From Deltaproteobacteria bacterium (lineage in GTDB: Bacteria; Desulfobacterota; Desulfobaccia; Desulfobaccales; 0-14-0-80-60-11): a stretch of DNA of 46,703 bases. The position numbers were made by a program, and so were the translations under genes. The stretch covers positions 1 through 46,703 of the forward strand of contig QZIZ01000083.1 in assembly GCA_003599195.1 (NCBI GenBank), written 5' to 3'. This document shows positions 16,149-24,895 of this stretch, in pieces (the stretch's first letter is position 1; the number at the start of each line of letters is the position of its first letter). The notes beneath the pieces were generated by a model. The model was not told the origin of the DNA, did not search any database, and worked only from the letters and a program-made list of their open reading frames with translations.

Positions 16149-16218
16149 GGCCCCTCCTTGCTGGTCCTTTGGGCGTTATCATCCTCTATCACAGAACTAA
16201 TATCCTGGGCAAGGATTA

Positions 16219-16407
16219 ATGCGGTTTTCTGTTTGCTGTTTTCTGTTTTCTGTTCCTGAAAATACAAGTTTCTCGCAAAGACGCAAAGTACGCCAAGTTT
16301 ATAATTCTTTACTTAGCGTCCTTTGCGCCTTGGCGAGAAACCGATCTTCAATTTTTGCGGGTAGTCTGTTTTCTGCTGAAAGCTGACAGCTTCTTTGCTG
16401 ACAGCTT
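16219..16407. repeat. Repeat-filled spacer between recJ and ssb
   Basis: It contains a tandem TTTTCTGTTT phrase (16220-16256), then a long imperfect inverted repeat: GTTTCTCGCAAAGACGCAAAG (about 16268-16288) and CTTTGCGCCTTGGCGAGAAAC (about 16321-16341). No gene is visible. Confidence 0.75.
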
Positions 16408-18111
16408 TTATCTCCCCCAATCCAACAGCCGCAGTTCCGGGTGCAGCCGCCCCTGGAAGAAAGAGAAGCGGGGGCTGAAAGCCACCTCCAGCGGCCCGGC
16501 CAGGGGATGGGCCCCGGCCCTGTCGAAGGCGATGGCCTCCATGAGACATCCGTTCTGGGCCAGTTGCACCTTCAAATGACGCTCCCCCACGATCCGGGAG
16601 CTGAGGCACTCCACCCCGGCGCAGGCCAGCACCGGCTCCGGGTTCCCGGGGCCGAAGGGACGCAGCCGTTCCAGTTGATGATAAAACTGAGCATCCAGCT
16701 CCTCCAACTGCACCAGGGCGTCCACCTTTAGGGTGGGCTTAAGATGCTCCGGCCCCACCTGCTGGATAAAGGCCTCCTCCAAGGCATCTTGTAATGCCTC
16801 TACGTCACCGGCCGCCACTTCGAAACCGGCCGCGGCCTGGTGGCCCCCGAATCTGGCCAGAATGTTTTTACAGGCCGTCAGTCCCTGGAAGAGGTGGAAC
16901 CCTTCGACGCTCCGGGCCGACCCCCGGCCCCGGCCGTTTTCCAGGCTCACCAGGGCCACCGGCCGGTGATATGCTTCGGCCAGCCGGGCGGCAACAATGC
17001 CTAAGACCCCGGGATGCCAGCCCTCCCCGGCCAGGACCCAGACCCGCCTATCCCCCAGGTTTTGCCGGTCCGCCAGCTCCAGGGCCTGGCGCCTGACTTG
17101 TTCCTCCAGCCCCTGGCGCTGCCGGTTCAAATCGCTGAGATACCGGGCCTGAGTGCGGGCCTGGGCCAGGTCCCGGCTGAGCAGCAGCTCCAGGGCGCTC
17201 TTTGCCTGTCCCAGACGTCCGGCGGCGTTCAGCCGGGGCGCCAGGCGGAAGACCGCGTCCCGGTAAGAGACGGGTTTGCCCTCCAGGCCCGCGGCCTCCT
17301 TCAAGGCCACTAACCCGGGGCGGCGGCTCTCTTCCAGGACCTTGAGTCCTTCCCGCACCAGGATGCGGTTTTCCCCCTGCATGGGGGCCACGTCCGCGGC
17401 GGTGCCCAGGGCCACCAAATCCAGGTACGAGCGCAGGTTGGGCTCCGGGCGCTTCTTAAACCAGCCGCTCTCCCTTAAGTTCGCCCGCACCCCCAAGGCC
17501 AGGAGCAGTGCCACCCCCACCCCGGCCAGGTCCCCAAAGGGATAATCCTCCCCGCCCCGCTTGGGATTGACCACCGCCAGGGCCGGGGGCAGCTCCGGAG
17601 GCAGTTCGTGGTGGTCGGTGACGATCACCTCCAGCCCGTTATCCATCGCCCAGGCCACCTCCCCGGCGTCGCTGATGCCGCAGTCCACGGTGACCAGCAG
17701 CTTGGCCCGCCGCGCCAGTTCCTGAAGCGCCGGCAGCTTCAGGCCATAGCCCTCCCGGAGGCGGTCGGGGATATAGGTGAGGCAGTCCAGGCCCAGTTCC
17801 CGGAAAAAATCGTGCAGCAGGCAGGTGGAGGTAAGGCCGTCCACGTCATAGTCCCCATAGACCACCACCCTCTCCCGGCGGCGCACCGCCTCGGCCAGCC
17901 GGGCCGCGGCCTTCTCCAGGCCGGGCAAGGCAAAGGGAGGATGCAGCTTTTCCAGGCTGGGCTCCAGAAAGGCCAGGACATCTTGGGAATCGATCAGGCC
18001 CCGGTTGAGCAGAATCCGGGCCACCAGCCGCGGCACCCCGTGCCGGGCGCTCAACTCGTTAATCAATTCCAGTTGTTCCGGATAAGTCCGCCAGATTTTT
18101 TTTCTACGCAT
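16408..18111 (-). CDS. recJ: Single-stranded-DNA-specific exonuclease RecJ
   Basis: The 567-residue DHH-superfamily nuclease has the metal-binding motifs DYDVDG (87-92), VTVDCGISD and VTDHHELP. It also has the DHHA1 block (GRGSARSVEGFHL, FGGHQAAAGF) and the C-terminal OB-like domain that grips DNA. It degrades single-stranded DNA 5' to 3' in RecF-pathway recombination, mismatch repair and base excision repair. Its length is typical. The ATG at 18111 has no clear Shine-Dalgarno sequence. ssb lies downstream on the same strand, fitting the known SSB-RecJ interaction. Confidence 0.96.
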   Translation of the reverse strand: MRRKKIWRTYPEQLELINELSARHGVPRLVARILLNRGLIDSQDVLAFLEPSLEKLHPPFALPGLEKAAARLAEAVRRRERVVVYGDYDVDGLTSTCLLHDFFRELGLDCLTYIPDRLREGYGLKLPALQELARRAKLLVTVDCGISDAGEVAWAMDNGLEVIVTDHHELPPELPPALAVVNPKRGGEDYPFGDLAGVGVALLLALGVRANLRESGWFKKRPEPNLRSYLDLVALGTAADVAPMQGENRILVREGLKVLEESRRPGLVALKEAAGLEGKPVSYRDAVFRLAPRLNAAGRLGQAKSALELLLSRDLAQARTQARYLSDLNRQRQGLEEQVRRQALELADRQNLGDRRVWVLAGEGWHPGVLGIVAARLAEAYHRPVALVSLENGRGRGSARSVEGFHLFQGLTACKNILARFGGHQAAAGFEVAAGDVEALQDALEEAFIQQVGPEHLKPTLKVDALVQLEELDAQFYHQLERLRPFGPGNPEPVLACAGVECLSSRIVGERHLKVQLAQNGCLMEAIAFDRAGAHPLAGPLEVAFSPRFSFFQGRLHPELRLLDWGR

Positions 18112-18121
18112 TTTATTTGAT

Positions 18122-18203
18122 TCTCACGCAAAGACGCAAAGACGCCAAGGCGCAAGATATTATAATACTTGCGTCTTTGCGCCTTTGCGTCTTTGCGTGA
18201 GAT
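18122..18203. repeat. Long inverted repeat of the ACGCAAAGACGCAAAG family
   Basis: The left arm TCACGCAAAGACGCAAAGAC (from 18123) and a right arm ending GTCTTTGCGTGAGA (to 18202) are near-perfect inverted copies around an AT-only centre (ATATTATAATA). It sits between recJ and the UPF0173 gene and would form a very strong hairpin in RNA or a cruciform in DNA. Confidence 0.85.
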
Positions 18204-18209
18204 TTCATT

Positions 18210-18923
18210 TCATTCCACTGTCTCACCTGGTTTCAAGGCAATAACCTCGATACCCAGCCCCTTAATAAGCTCCCGTAACTCCCCCGGCGTGCCCGTCAGC
18301 ACCGGGAAGGTGCCGTAGTGCATGGGGATGACCCATTTGGGTTTTAAGAGCTTGCAGGCCAGGGCCGCCTCCGCCGGGTTCATGACGTAGTGGCTGCCGA
18401 TGGGCAGCATGGCCAGTTCCGGGTGATAGAGTTCCCGGATGAGCTCCATATCCTTGAAGACCGCGGTGTCCCCCGCGTGGTAGGCGGTGAAGTCGTTGGG
18501 AAACTTGATCACGAACCCGCCGGGGTCACCCGCGGCCACGAGCTTCCCCCCTTCCTCCACCGCCGAAGAGTGGATGGCGTTGGTCATGGTAACCTCCAGG
18601 CCGTGGAAGGGCACCGTGCCCCCCTTGTTCATGCCGATGACCTGGGGGGCGCCCTGGCTGGCCAGGATTATGGACAGCTCGTGGATGGCCACCACCGGAG
18701 CCCCGGTCTTTTTCGCCAGGGGCACCGTCTCCCCCACGTGGTCGCCGTGGCCGTGGGTCAGCAGGATGAGGTCCACCTTGCCCACCTTATCCAATGGCGT
18801 ATTGAGCAAAGGATTGCTGAGCCAGGGGTCGATCACTACGCTCACCTTGCCATCCGTCAATTTGAAGGCCGAGTGACCGTAAAAAGTGACGCTCACCCCG
18901 CGGCCGATTTTTGCTGGAGACAT
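18210..18923 (-). CDS. UPF0173-type metal-dependent hydrolase (metallo-beta-lactamase fold)
   Basis: The ATG at 18923 with GAGGGA just upstream gives 237 residues. The metal-binding motif HGHGDH (57-62) is canonical, and later ligands appear in YHAGDT and PMHYGTFP. The protein matches the UPF0173/YtkL group, cytosolic hydrolases whose substrates are not established. A second protein of this fold, with an altered motif, is encoded at 40926. The gene is alone on its transcript between repeat regions. Confidence 0.92.
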   Translation of the reverse strand: MSPAKIGRGVSVTFYGHSAFKLTDGKVSVVIDPWLSNPLLNTPLDKVGKVDLILLTHGHGDHVGETVPLAKKTGAPVVAIHELSIILASQGAPQVIGMNKGGTVPFHGLEVTMTNAIHSSAVEEGGKLVAAGDPGGFVIKFPNDFTAYHAGDTAVFKDMELIRELYHPELAMLPIGSHYVMNPAEAALACKLLKPKWVIPMHYGTFPVLTGTPGELRELIKGLGIEVIALKPGETVE

Positions 18924-18954
18924 GATTCCCTCCCTCAAATTAAAAGTTCCAATT

Positions 18955-19260
18955 TTCGTAGGGTGCGTCTTACGCACCATTTAACTTCGGAAAAGCTATG
19001 CTTGCGATTATCTTTAACAATAATAAAATTCTCTTGGATTTCCGAATGCACCCCAAGCAAAGCTTGGGGCCAATTCCCGTTCCCAAGCGCAGCTTGGGAA
19101 CGAGAATGGAAAAAGTAGGGTGCGTCTTACGCACCATTAATCACGCCTCGAAAATCGACGGCCGTTTAGCCCCCAAACCGCCCCAACCGGAACTTTATCT
19201 TTTACTGATCACTGATCACTGATCACTGTCTTTACTGATCACTGACCACTGACCACTGTC
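18955..19260. repeat. Cluster of hairpin and tandem repeats
   Basis: No gene is visible. GTAGGGTGCGTCTTACGCACC hairpins occur twice (about 18959-18978 and 19117-19136). Between them lie two more hairpins built on CCCCAAGCAAAGCTTGGGG and TTCCCAAGCGCAGCTTGGGAA. At 19205-19258 there is a tandem tract of CTGATCACTGATCACTG and GACCACTGACCACTG phrases. Confidence 0.8.
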
Positions 19261-20253
19261 CTAATGCAGTATCTCCTCCAACGCCTCCAAATTCTTCCGC
19301 ATGCCCATCAGTATCAAGGTATCCCCCGCCAGCACCAGGGTTTCCGGTGTGGGATTGAAGAGCATCTCCCCGTCGGCCCGTTTGATGGCCACCACAATCA
19401 ATTCGTATTGCCGGCGGATGCCGGAATCTTTGAGGGGCTGGCCGATCATGGCGGAGGCCTCCCCCACCCTGATCTCCTCCATGCTCCACTCCACTCCTTC
19501 ATGCATGGCCAGTTCCATGAAGGTGGTCACCGTGGGCCTGAGGATGGTGTGGGCCATCTTCCGCCCCCCCATCTCGTAGGGAGACTCCACCTTGTCGGCC
19601 CCGGCCCGGATGAGCTTCCGCTCCGCGCCCGGCTCCTCCCCCCGGGCGACGATGAACAGCGCCGGGTTGAGGCTCCGGGCGGTGAGGACGATATAGACGT
19701 TGGAGGCGTCGGAATGGACCACCGACACCAGCCCCCGGGCCCGCTCGATGCCCGCTTCCAGCAGTATCTCTTCTTTAGTGGCGTCGCCCGCCAGGTAAAA
19801 ATAAGCGGACTCCCCCAACTTGGAAAGGCTTTGCGGGTTATTGTCAATAATTACCAGGGGAATTCCCCGTTCTTTCAATTGCCGGGCGATGATTTCGCCG
19901 ATGCGCCCGAACCCGCAGATGATGTAGTGGCCGCTCAGTTTTTTGATTTTTTGTAGCAATTTTCGCTTCCCCAAGGCCTCGGCGATTTCCCCTTCCACCA
20001 CCACCCGGGCCAGAGAGGTGACGATGTAGAACAACACCCCCATCCCCGAAAGGATCAGGATCATGTTGTAGACCTGGCCGGCCCGGGACAGGGGATGCAC
20101 TTCCCGGTAGCCCACGGTGGCCAGGGTGGTCACCGTCATGTACAGGGAGTCAAAGAAGGACCACCCTTCCAGCCAGACATAGCCCAGGCTGCCCAAAACC
20201 AGGATGGCCGCCAGGCTGCCGGTCAGTTGGGCGATTTTGCGGAGAGTCAGCAT
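19261..20253 (-). CDS. Two-TM potassium-channel/RCK (TrkA) protein with an atypical selectivity filter
   Basis: The 330-residue protein has a MthK-like plan: two membrane helices (about 10-29 and 60-82) around a pore loop, then RCK-N with the Rossmann motif IICGFGRIGE and RCK-C (about 240-325). The selectivity filter reads TVGYR (46-50), not TVGYG; the Arg codon CGG is clear. Glycine at this place is normally needed for K+ selectivity, so conductance may be altered, or the protein may serve as a sensor. It should sit in the inner membrane as a tetramer with a cytosolic gating ring. A tandem GTCTTCGGTCTTCGG phrase lies upstream at about 20268-20299. Confidence 0.9.
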   Translation of the reverse strand: MLTLRKIAQLTGSLAAILVLGSLGYVWLEGWSFFDSLYMTVTTLATVGYREVHPLSRAGQVYNMILILSGMGVLFYIVTSLARVVVEGEIAEALGKRKLLQKIKKLSGHYIICGFGRIGEIIARQLKERGIPLVIIDNNPQSLSKLGESAYFYLAGDATKEEILLEAGIERARGLVSVVHSDASNVYIVLTARSLNPALFIVARGEEPGAERKLIRAGADKVESPYEMGGRKMAHTILRPTVTTFMELAMHEGVEWSMEEIRVGEASAMIGQPLKDSGIRRQYELIVVAIKRADGEMLFNPTPETLVLAGDTLILMGMRKNLEALEEILH

Positions 20254-20424
20254 ATGCGACGGGTGGCCGGTCTTCGGTCTTCGGTCTTTGGTCTTCGGTT
20301 AAAAAAAACAGTCAATGCCATAAAATCATTCATGAGGCCGCAGCTCACCGCCTGGTTATGAACAACTTCCACAACACCGGGGCCAAACCTTGAACTTCGA
20401 ACCTTGAACCTTAAACTACTAACC
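20254..20424. repeat. Phrase repeats between the channel and FBP aldolase/phosphatase genes
   Basis: A tandem TCTTCGGTCTTCGGTCTTTGG tract (about 20269-20299) and a TTGAACTTCGAACCTTGAACC phrase (about 20390-20412). No gene is visible. Confidence 0.7.
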
Positions 20425-22341
20425 TCAATCTTGCAGAATGGCCTCCGCCACGTACGCATCCGTAACCAGCACGTTGAAATACTTACCTTTGAGGCAGGCC
20501 CGGATGGCCTCGGTCTTCTCCAGGCCACCGGCCACCGCGATCACGTAGCGGTCAGCCATCCCGGCGCGTTCCCGCAAGTCCGGCGCGCCCACGCCGATGA
20601 CCCGCCGGGTCAGGGCCGCCAGTTCCGGGTCCGTGTAATCGATAAGGGGTTCGCCCTGGGCGTTGATGGGGGTATGGTTGATTTCTCCCACCACCCCTTT
20701 GCGCGCCAGGTCTTCCGCGGTCAGCCCCAGCTCCTGGGAGGCCAATGCCCGGAAGCCCGGCAGGGGGCCGGTGAGGTAGCCGATCCCCAACACCATGATA
20801 TCCACGTTCCAGATATCCTGGTAGATCTTTTGGAGCTCGGGGTTGGCCGCCAGCCTCTTCTCATATTCCTCCTTGGAACTCACCGGCATGGAGGGGAGGA
20901 TGAAGGCCTTGGCGTCCGGATACTTGGTGCTCATCATCCCCACCAGTGCATTGGCGGTCAGCCCCGGCATGGTGAGGATGGGAGTCATGGTCAGGGGATA
21001 AAGATTGAGGCCGGTAAGGCGCTCCGCCTCCAGATAGTTGATCAGGTGATAGATGGTCTTGCCGCCGGAAAGCCCGATCCTGGCGCCCTTGGGCGTGACC
21101 TCCTCCAGGTAGTACGCGGCCTCCCGGGCCACGGTCTTCTGGATGGAGTCCAGGTCTTTCATCCCGGGATCCACTACCCGCAGTTCCCGGAGATGGGGAT
21201 AGCGCTCCTTGAGTTGGTCCTCTAAATCCGAGCGCCGGGGAATGGCCGACTTCTCGAAGATGAAGGCCATGACCTGGGGCAGGGTGGTGTATTCCATTTC
21301 GTGCAGCCCCAGGCGGTGGGGCTCGAAGGGGCCGTGGCGCCGCATGTAGTTGGCGATGCAATTGGCCTGCTTTCGGGCCTCGTCGAAAGATATATCCTCA
21401 AAGAGGTCCACCGGGCCGATGAGTTTGCCGTGGGCCACCTGGTAGCCCGCGGCGATGATCCGGGGCGGCCCGTCAAAGCGGGTGGGCCGGGCGTCCTTGA
21501 AACTCACGGGCATCAGCGGCCCGTTATGGGACCCCCGCATCCAGCCTTCCACCAGGTGCGGGAAGGCAAAAGGCTCCACCACTTCCCCCACTGCCGGAAA
21601 GCCGGACTGGGAGCGGACGATCATTACGGGATCGTCCTTGCCCACGTAGCGGCCGGCAATCAGCCCCAATCTTTGGACCGAAGCCGACATAGCCACCTCG
21701 TTGTCCTTCTTGCGGTAGATATTGGCGATCACGTACCGGCCGGTGGCGCCGATGAGCACCAACAGGTCGTACATGTCCTCCGGGCAGGAGAGCATCCATT
21801 CCTTGTGTTCCACGACGTCCAGCACCCGGAAGCGGAAACCCCGGTGCATGGCCGGATCGATGACCAGGCCCGCGGTGCAGAAGGGGTCCGCGAACATGCG
21901 GAAGAGCGGCAGGTTGAAGGCGCCCGGGGAGGTCTTGTCCGCCATGAAGATGATCACCGGGTCGCTGGGGCGCTCCATAAAGGTGATTTCCGCCACCCCG
22001 GGTCCCATGCCCTTGACGTTCCCGGAAAAACTGTCCGCCAGCAGGTCCTGGCCCGCGCCGTAAAGCTTCAGGCGCTTGGCCAGATCGGTGAGCTTGAGGA
22101 AGGTGTCCCAGGCGAACTTGTGGACCTTTTCATCTTCCTCGCCGTGGCGATGGGTCATGATCAGCTCCACATCGTCGCCCACGTGCAGGACCTGGCCGTC
22201 CACCAGGAAGCCCTTGGCCACCTCTTCCTTGAGGCATTCGGCAGCCAGGGCCAACATCTCCGGGTGGGAAGTGCTGTGCCCCACCCATCCGCCTACGTCC
22301 GCTTTGATTACCGACAGGGTGATCTTCTCCGCAGTGCCCAT
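20425..22341 (-). CDS. Fructose-1,6-bisphosphate aldolase/phosphatase fused to a SorC/CggR-type sugar-phosphate-binding domain
   Basis: The ATG at 22341, behind a perfect AAAGGAGG, gives 638 residues. Residues 1 to about 365 are a complete archaeal-type bifunctional FBP aldolase/phosphatase, close to the Thermoproteus and Sulfolobus enzymes. Tyr232 and Lys235 in YVGKDD match the aldol base and Schiff-base lysine (Tyr229/Lys232 in archaea), and Tyr351 in MEYTTLP matches Tyr348 of the phosphatase conformation. Mg2+-binding segments such as HVGDD and GAGQDLLADSFSGN are present. It makes fructose 6-phosphate from triose phosphates in gluconeogenesis. Residues about 370-638 are the effector domain of SorC-family repressors: a LEDQLKERY start, the phosphate loop IGLSGGKTI (422-430), VLGIGYLTG, and an AVAGGLEKTEAI end. 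No DNA-binding domain is present. CggR uses this domain to bind FBP, so allosteric control by a pathway intermediate is the likely purpose (inference). Confidence 0.93.
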   Translation of the reverse strand: MGTAEKITLSVIKADVGGWVGHSTSHPEMLALAAECLKEEVAKGFLVDGQVLHVGDDVELIMTHRHGEEDEKVHKFAWDTFLKLTDLAKRLKLYGAGQDLLADSFSGNVKGMGPGVAEITFMERPSDPVIIFMADKTSPGAFNLPLFRMFADPFCTAGLVIDPAMHRGFRFRVLDVVEHKEWMLSCPEDMYDLLVLIGATGRYVIANIYRKKDNEVAMSASVQRLGLIAGRYVGKDDPVMIVRSQSGFPAVGEVVEPFAFPHLVEGWMRGSHNGPLMPVSFKDARPTRFDGPPRIIAAGYQVAHGKLIGPVDLFEDISFDEARKQANCIANYMRRHGPFEPHRLGLHEMEYTTLPQVMAFIFEKSAIPRRSDLEDQLKERYPHLRELRVVDPGMKDLDSIQKTVAREAAYYLEEVTPKGARIGLSGGKTIYHLINYLEAERLTGLNLYPLTMTPILTMPGLTANALVGMMSTKYPDAKAFILPSMPVSSKEEYEKRLAANPELQKIYQDIWNVDIMVLGIGYLTGPLPGFRALASQELGLTAEDLARKGVVGEINHTPINAQGEPLIDYTDPELAALTRRVIGVGAPDLRERAGMADRYVIAVAGGLEKTEAIRACLKGKYFNVLVTDAYVAEAILQD

Positions 22342-22414
22342 GAAAATCCTCCTTTTTCCCCCGTAGGTCAATTTCCTTTGGCAGAGGTTGGATGATTATG
22401 GTAATGAGAGGACC

Positions 22415-23005
22415 ATGTGGTTTACCAAGCACGTCAAATTGGGACTTTGCCTGGCCCTGTTAATGGTTGGCGGCGGCAGTTGCCTCGCCCGGCCCCTGCC
22501 GCCGGTTTCCGGGGCCGCCTTGCAGCCGGGGCGGTTTCTGGAAGGGTTTTACATCGCCCCGGATTTTGCCCCGGGTAAGGCCTCCTATGATCTGGAGCCG
22601 TTCACCGTGGACCAGGCCCGGGAGGTGGCCCCGGACGAATTCGCAACCCTCCTTAATGAGGAATTGGCCCGGGCCTGGGAGGCCAACGGCCTGAAGGTTA
22701 AAGGTCCCCAGGGAGCCTGCCGCGTCTCAGGCGCCGTCAAGGAGGTGCGGCTCAAAGGCACCCATTTCCGTTTCTTCACGGGCAGGATTGCGGTCGACCT
22801 GGACGTTGCCGGCGCCTTTACCCAGGAAGGCCGCACCGTCTTTGCCTTCAGCGACCGGGTGCGCCTTTCCTCCCCGATCAACCCCGGCCCGCCGGCCCCC
22901 AAGGAACGGGAACTCCTGCTCAAGCAGGCGGTCCGGACCTTCGTGAACCACCTCCTCACCGAACTCCTCCTTTACCGGCCCTCGGGCCCGGAGGAGGAGG
23001 GATAG
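22415..23005 (+). CDS. Secreted or lipid-anchored protein of unknown function
   Basis: The ATG at 22415 (GAGAGG close upstream) gives 196 residues; the frame opens at 22388. An N-terminal signal sequence (about 1-23) ends in GGSC, a weak lipobox. The mature part has a helical segment (PDEFATLLNEELARAWEANG) followed by alternating strands, a plan seen in outer-membrane lipoproteins of the DUF4410 type; the assignment is tentative. The gene is divergent from the aldolase/phosphatase gene, and its last 34 nt overlap the 3' end of the DUF1573 gene on the other strand. Confidence 0.72.
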   Translation: MWFTKHVKLGLCLALLMVGGGSCLARPLPPVSGAALQPGRFLEGFYIAPDFAPGKASYDLEPFTVDQAREVAPDEFATLLNEELARAWEANGLKVKGPQGACRVSGAVKEVRLKGTHFRFFTGRIAVDLDVAGAFTQEGRTVFAFSDRVRLSSPINPGPPAPKERELLLKQAVRTFVNHLLTELLLYRPSGPEEEG

Positions 23006-23724
23006 AGGTTGGCAAACACCCGGACGATGAGCCGGGGCCTTTCCTTGGAGGAAGTGAGAAGCTCCACCGCGCCGGCATAGTGCCCCGGGTCCCGGCGGAG
23101 GTTCTTGACTTCCAGGACGTAAATCTTGCCCGGTTGTTCGGCCTTCAAGTTGGCCTCAATCATCCCGGGGATGCCGTTTACCACCTGTTTAATCTCCCAC
23201 GGCCCGGATTGGTGGGAGATAAAGCGCACCTCGCCCTTAAGATCGTCATCCACCCTGCCCCGGAGACGCACGATGTGGCTGGGCTGAATCTCGATGATGG
23301 GCTGCACATACCCCTTCATGCTCAGCACCACCTCCGGCCGGGCCGGGTCATTGAACTTCACCGTGGTTTTTTTGAGAAAATCCCGGAGCACCGAAAAAGG
23401 TTTGATGGTCAGGGTGATTTCTCCCCGGCCCCCCGGGGGGATGGTCCCGTCATAATTGGCCACGGTGCAGGCGCAATCCGGGTCCACCTCCTCCACCTTC
23501 AGGGGCGCGTTCCCTTCGTTTTTGATCACGAAGGTATGGGCCAGGGCCTTGTCTTCAAAGACCTTGCCGAAATCCTTGGAAGTTTCGGACACTATTGCCC
23601 GGGGCGCGGCCGCCCAGCCCGTCCCCAAAATAAGGAGCAGACCTGCCGCGCAGATAACTCCAGCCATTGCCGTACTCAGGCTCCGGACCTGCGCCGGAAG
23701 CCTCAAAAAACGCGTTATCCACAT
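22972..23724 (-). CDS. DUF1573 (HYDIN/ASH-like) periplasmic protein
   Basis: The 250-residue protein has a signal sequence (about 20-40, ending GWAAA) and an immunoglobulin-like DUF1573 domain with the hallmark KDFGKVFEDKALAHTFVIKNEGNAPLKV pattern (here split at position 20) and the CACT box in DPDCACTVA. A second beta domain follows. Such proteins are common in Bacteroidetes and Desulfobacterota envelopes, with no defined function. The C-terminus overlaps the convergent gene by 34 nt. A CACGCAAAGACGCC repeat lies just upstream. Confidence 0.88.
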   Translation of the reverse strand: MWITRFLRLPAQVRSLSTAMAGVICAAGLLLILGTGWAAAPRAIVSETSKDFGKVFEDKALAHTFVIKNEGNAPLKVEEVDPDCACTVANYDGTIPPGGRGEITLTIKPFSVLRDFLKKTTVKFNDPARPEVVLSMKGYVQPIIEIQPSHIVRLRGRVDDDLKGEVRFISHQSGPWEIKQVVNGIPGMIEANLKAEQPGKIYVLEVKNLRRDPGHYAGAVELLTSSKERPRLIVRVFANLYPSSSGPEGR

Positions 23725-23737
23725 AAATTCAGGCCAA

Positions 23738-24264
23738 CCTCACGCAAAGACGCCAATACGCAAAATTTTAGCACATCTTTGTGCCTTTGTATCTTTGTAT
23801 CTTTGCGGCTAAAATTAATTTACCCGTACCTCTCCCGATTCCGCTGTCACCGGGACCTTTAAATCTATCTTACCATAAAGATTTGCCTGTGTTGGGCAAA
23901 AGTTTTAATATAATGAAGCGGTCAGCCGTCAGCTTTCAGCTATCAGCTTTAAGAAGCCGTCAAGCCTTAAATTTCTTACGTTTATTGCCTTAACTCCGGA
24001 ATAAAAAGAAGTTTTTTTATTTCAGTGATCCTGGAGCAAGAACCCCCCTCTCCCTTCCAGGGGGGGCCGGGGTGGGGGTGGCGGCTTTTGCCTCCTTCGT
24101 CCCCTGATGCCGCCGCCTTGGCATTTTCCCTTTACTGAAGGGAGCTAAGGCAACAATAGATAATTTTTAGCTGAAAGCTGACCGCTGCTAGCTGACAGCC
24201 CTGCGCCCAATACTCGACAAGCCTTAAAAACGCGGCATGGCCGCTTAAGGGAGAAACCGGACAA
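23738..24264. repeat. Repeat-rich spacer upstream of hisB
   Basis: No gene is visible. Contents: an inverted pair of TCACGCAAAGACGCC (23740-23755) and TTTGTGCCTTTGTATCTTTG (about 23780-23799); a GTCAGCTTTCAGCTATCAGC tract (23931-23950); a CCCCCCTCTCCCTTCC hairpin with GGGGGGGCCGGGGTGGGGG (24042-24082); a weaker AGCTGAAAGCTGACCGC phrase near 24170. The hisB promoter must lie in the last part. Confidence 0.65.
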
Positions 24265-24849
24265 ATGACCCCCCTCAGCCGCATCACCCGGAAGACCAAA
24301 GAAACCGAAGTGGACCTGGAGCTGGAGCTCGACGGCCGGGGAGACGCCGCCGTCGACACCGGCATCCCCTTCCTCGATCACATGCTGCACCTCTTCGCGG
24401 CCCATGGCTATTTTGATTTGAAAATCAAGGCCCAGGGCGACCTGGAGGTGGACCAGCACCACACCGTGGAAGACATCGGCATCTGCCTGGGCCACGCCTT
24501 CCGGGAAGCCCTGCAGCAGCGCCCCGGAGTGCGCCGCTACGGAGAAGCTCGGGTGCCCATGGACGAAGCCCTGGCCCAGGTGACCCTGGATCTGAGTAAC
24601 CGGCCCTTCCTCCACTTCCAGGTCGCCTTCCCCAACGGGACCGCGGCCCTGGACCCCCAACTGGTGAAGGAGTTCTGGCGCGCTCTGAGCGTCCACGGCG
24701 GCATCACCCTGCACATCGCCGTGCCTTACGGCGAAAACACCCACCACATCATCGAAGCTATATTTAAAGCCGCAGGCCGGGCCTTGGACGCCGCCACCCA
24801 GCCGGAGCCGCGGGCGAAGGGAGTGCCTTCCACCAAGGGCGTGTTGTGA
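24265..24849 (+). CDS. hisB: Imidazoleglycerol-phosphate dehydratase HisB
   Basis: The 194-residue monofunctional enzyme has the two metal-binding blocks FLDHMLHLFAAHGYF plus DQHHTVEDIG, and SVHGG plus NTHHIIEAIFKA. It ends in PSTKGVL, the usual C-terminus. It dehydrates imidazoleglycerol phosphate to imidazoleacetol phosphate in histidine synthesis, as a 24-mer with Mn2+. No phosphatase domain is fused. Other his genes are not nearby. Confidence 0.96.
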   Translation: MTPLSRITRKTKETEVDLELELDGRGDAAVDTGIPFLDHMLHLFAAHGYFDLKIKAQGDLEVDQHHTVEDIGICLGHAFREALQQRPGVRRYGEARVPMDEALAQVTLDLSNRPFLHFQVAFPNGTAALDPQLVKEFWRALSVHGGITLHIAVPYGENTHHIIEAIFKAAGRALDAATQPEPRAKGVPSTKGVL

Positions 24850-24895
24850 AACCTTCTCTCCGCGTCCTCTGCGTCTCTGCGGCGCAGAGAAAAAA

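Noticed and set aside
21301..22395. 364-codon plus-strand open frame
   Set aside because: It is antisense to the FBP aldolase/phosphatase gene, which has intact motifs and a strong ribosome site.
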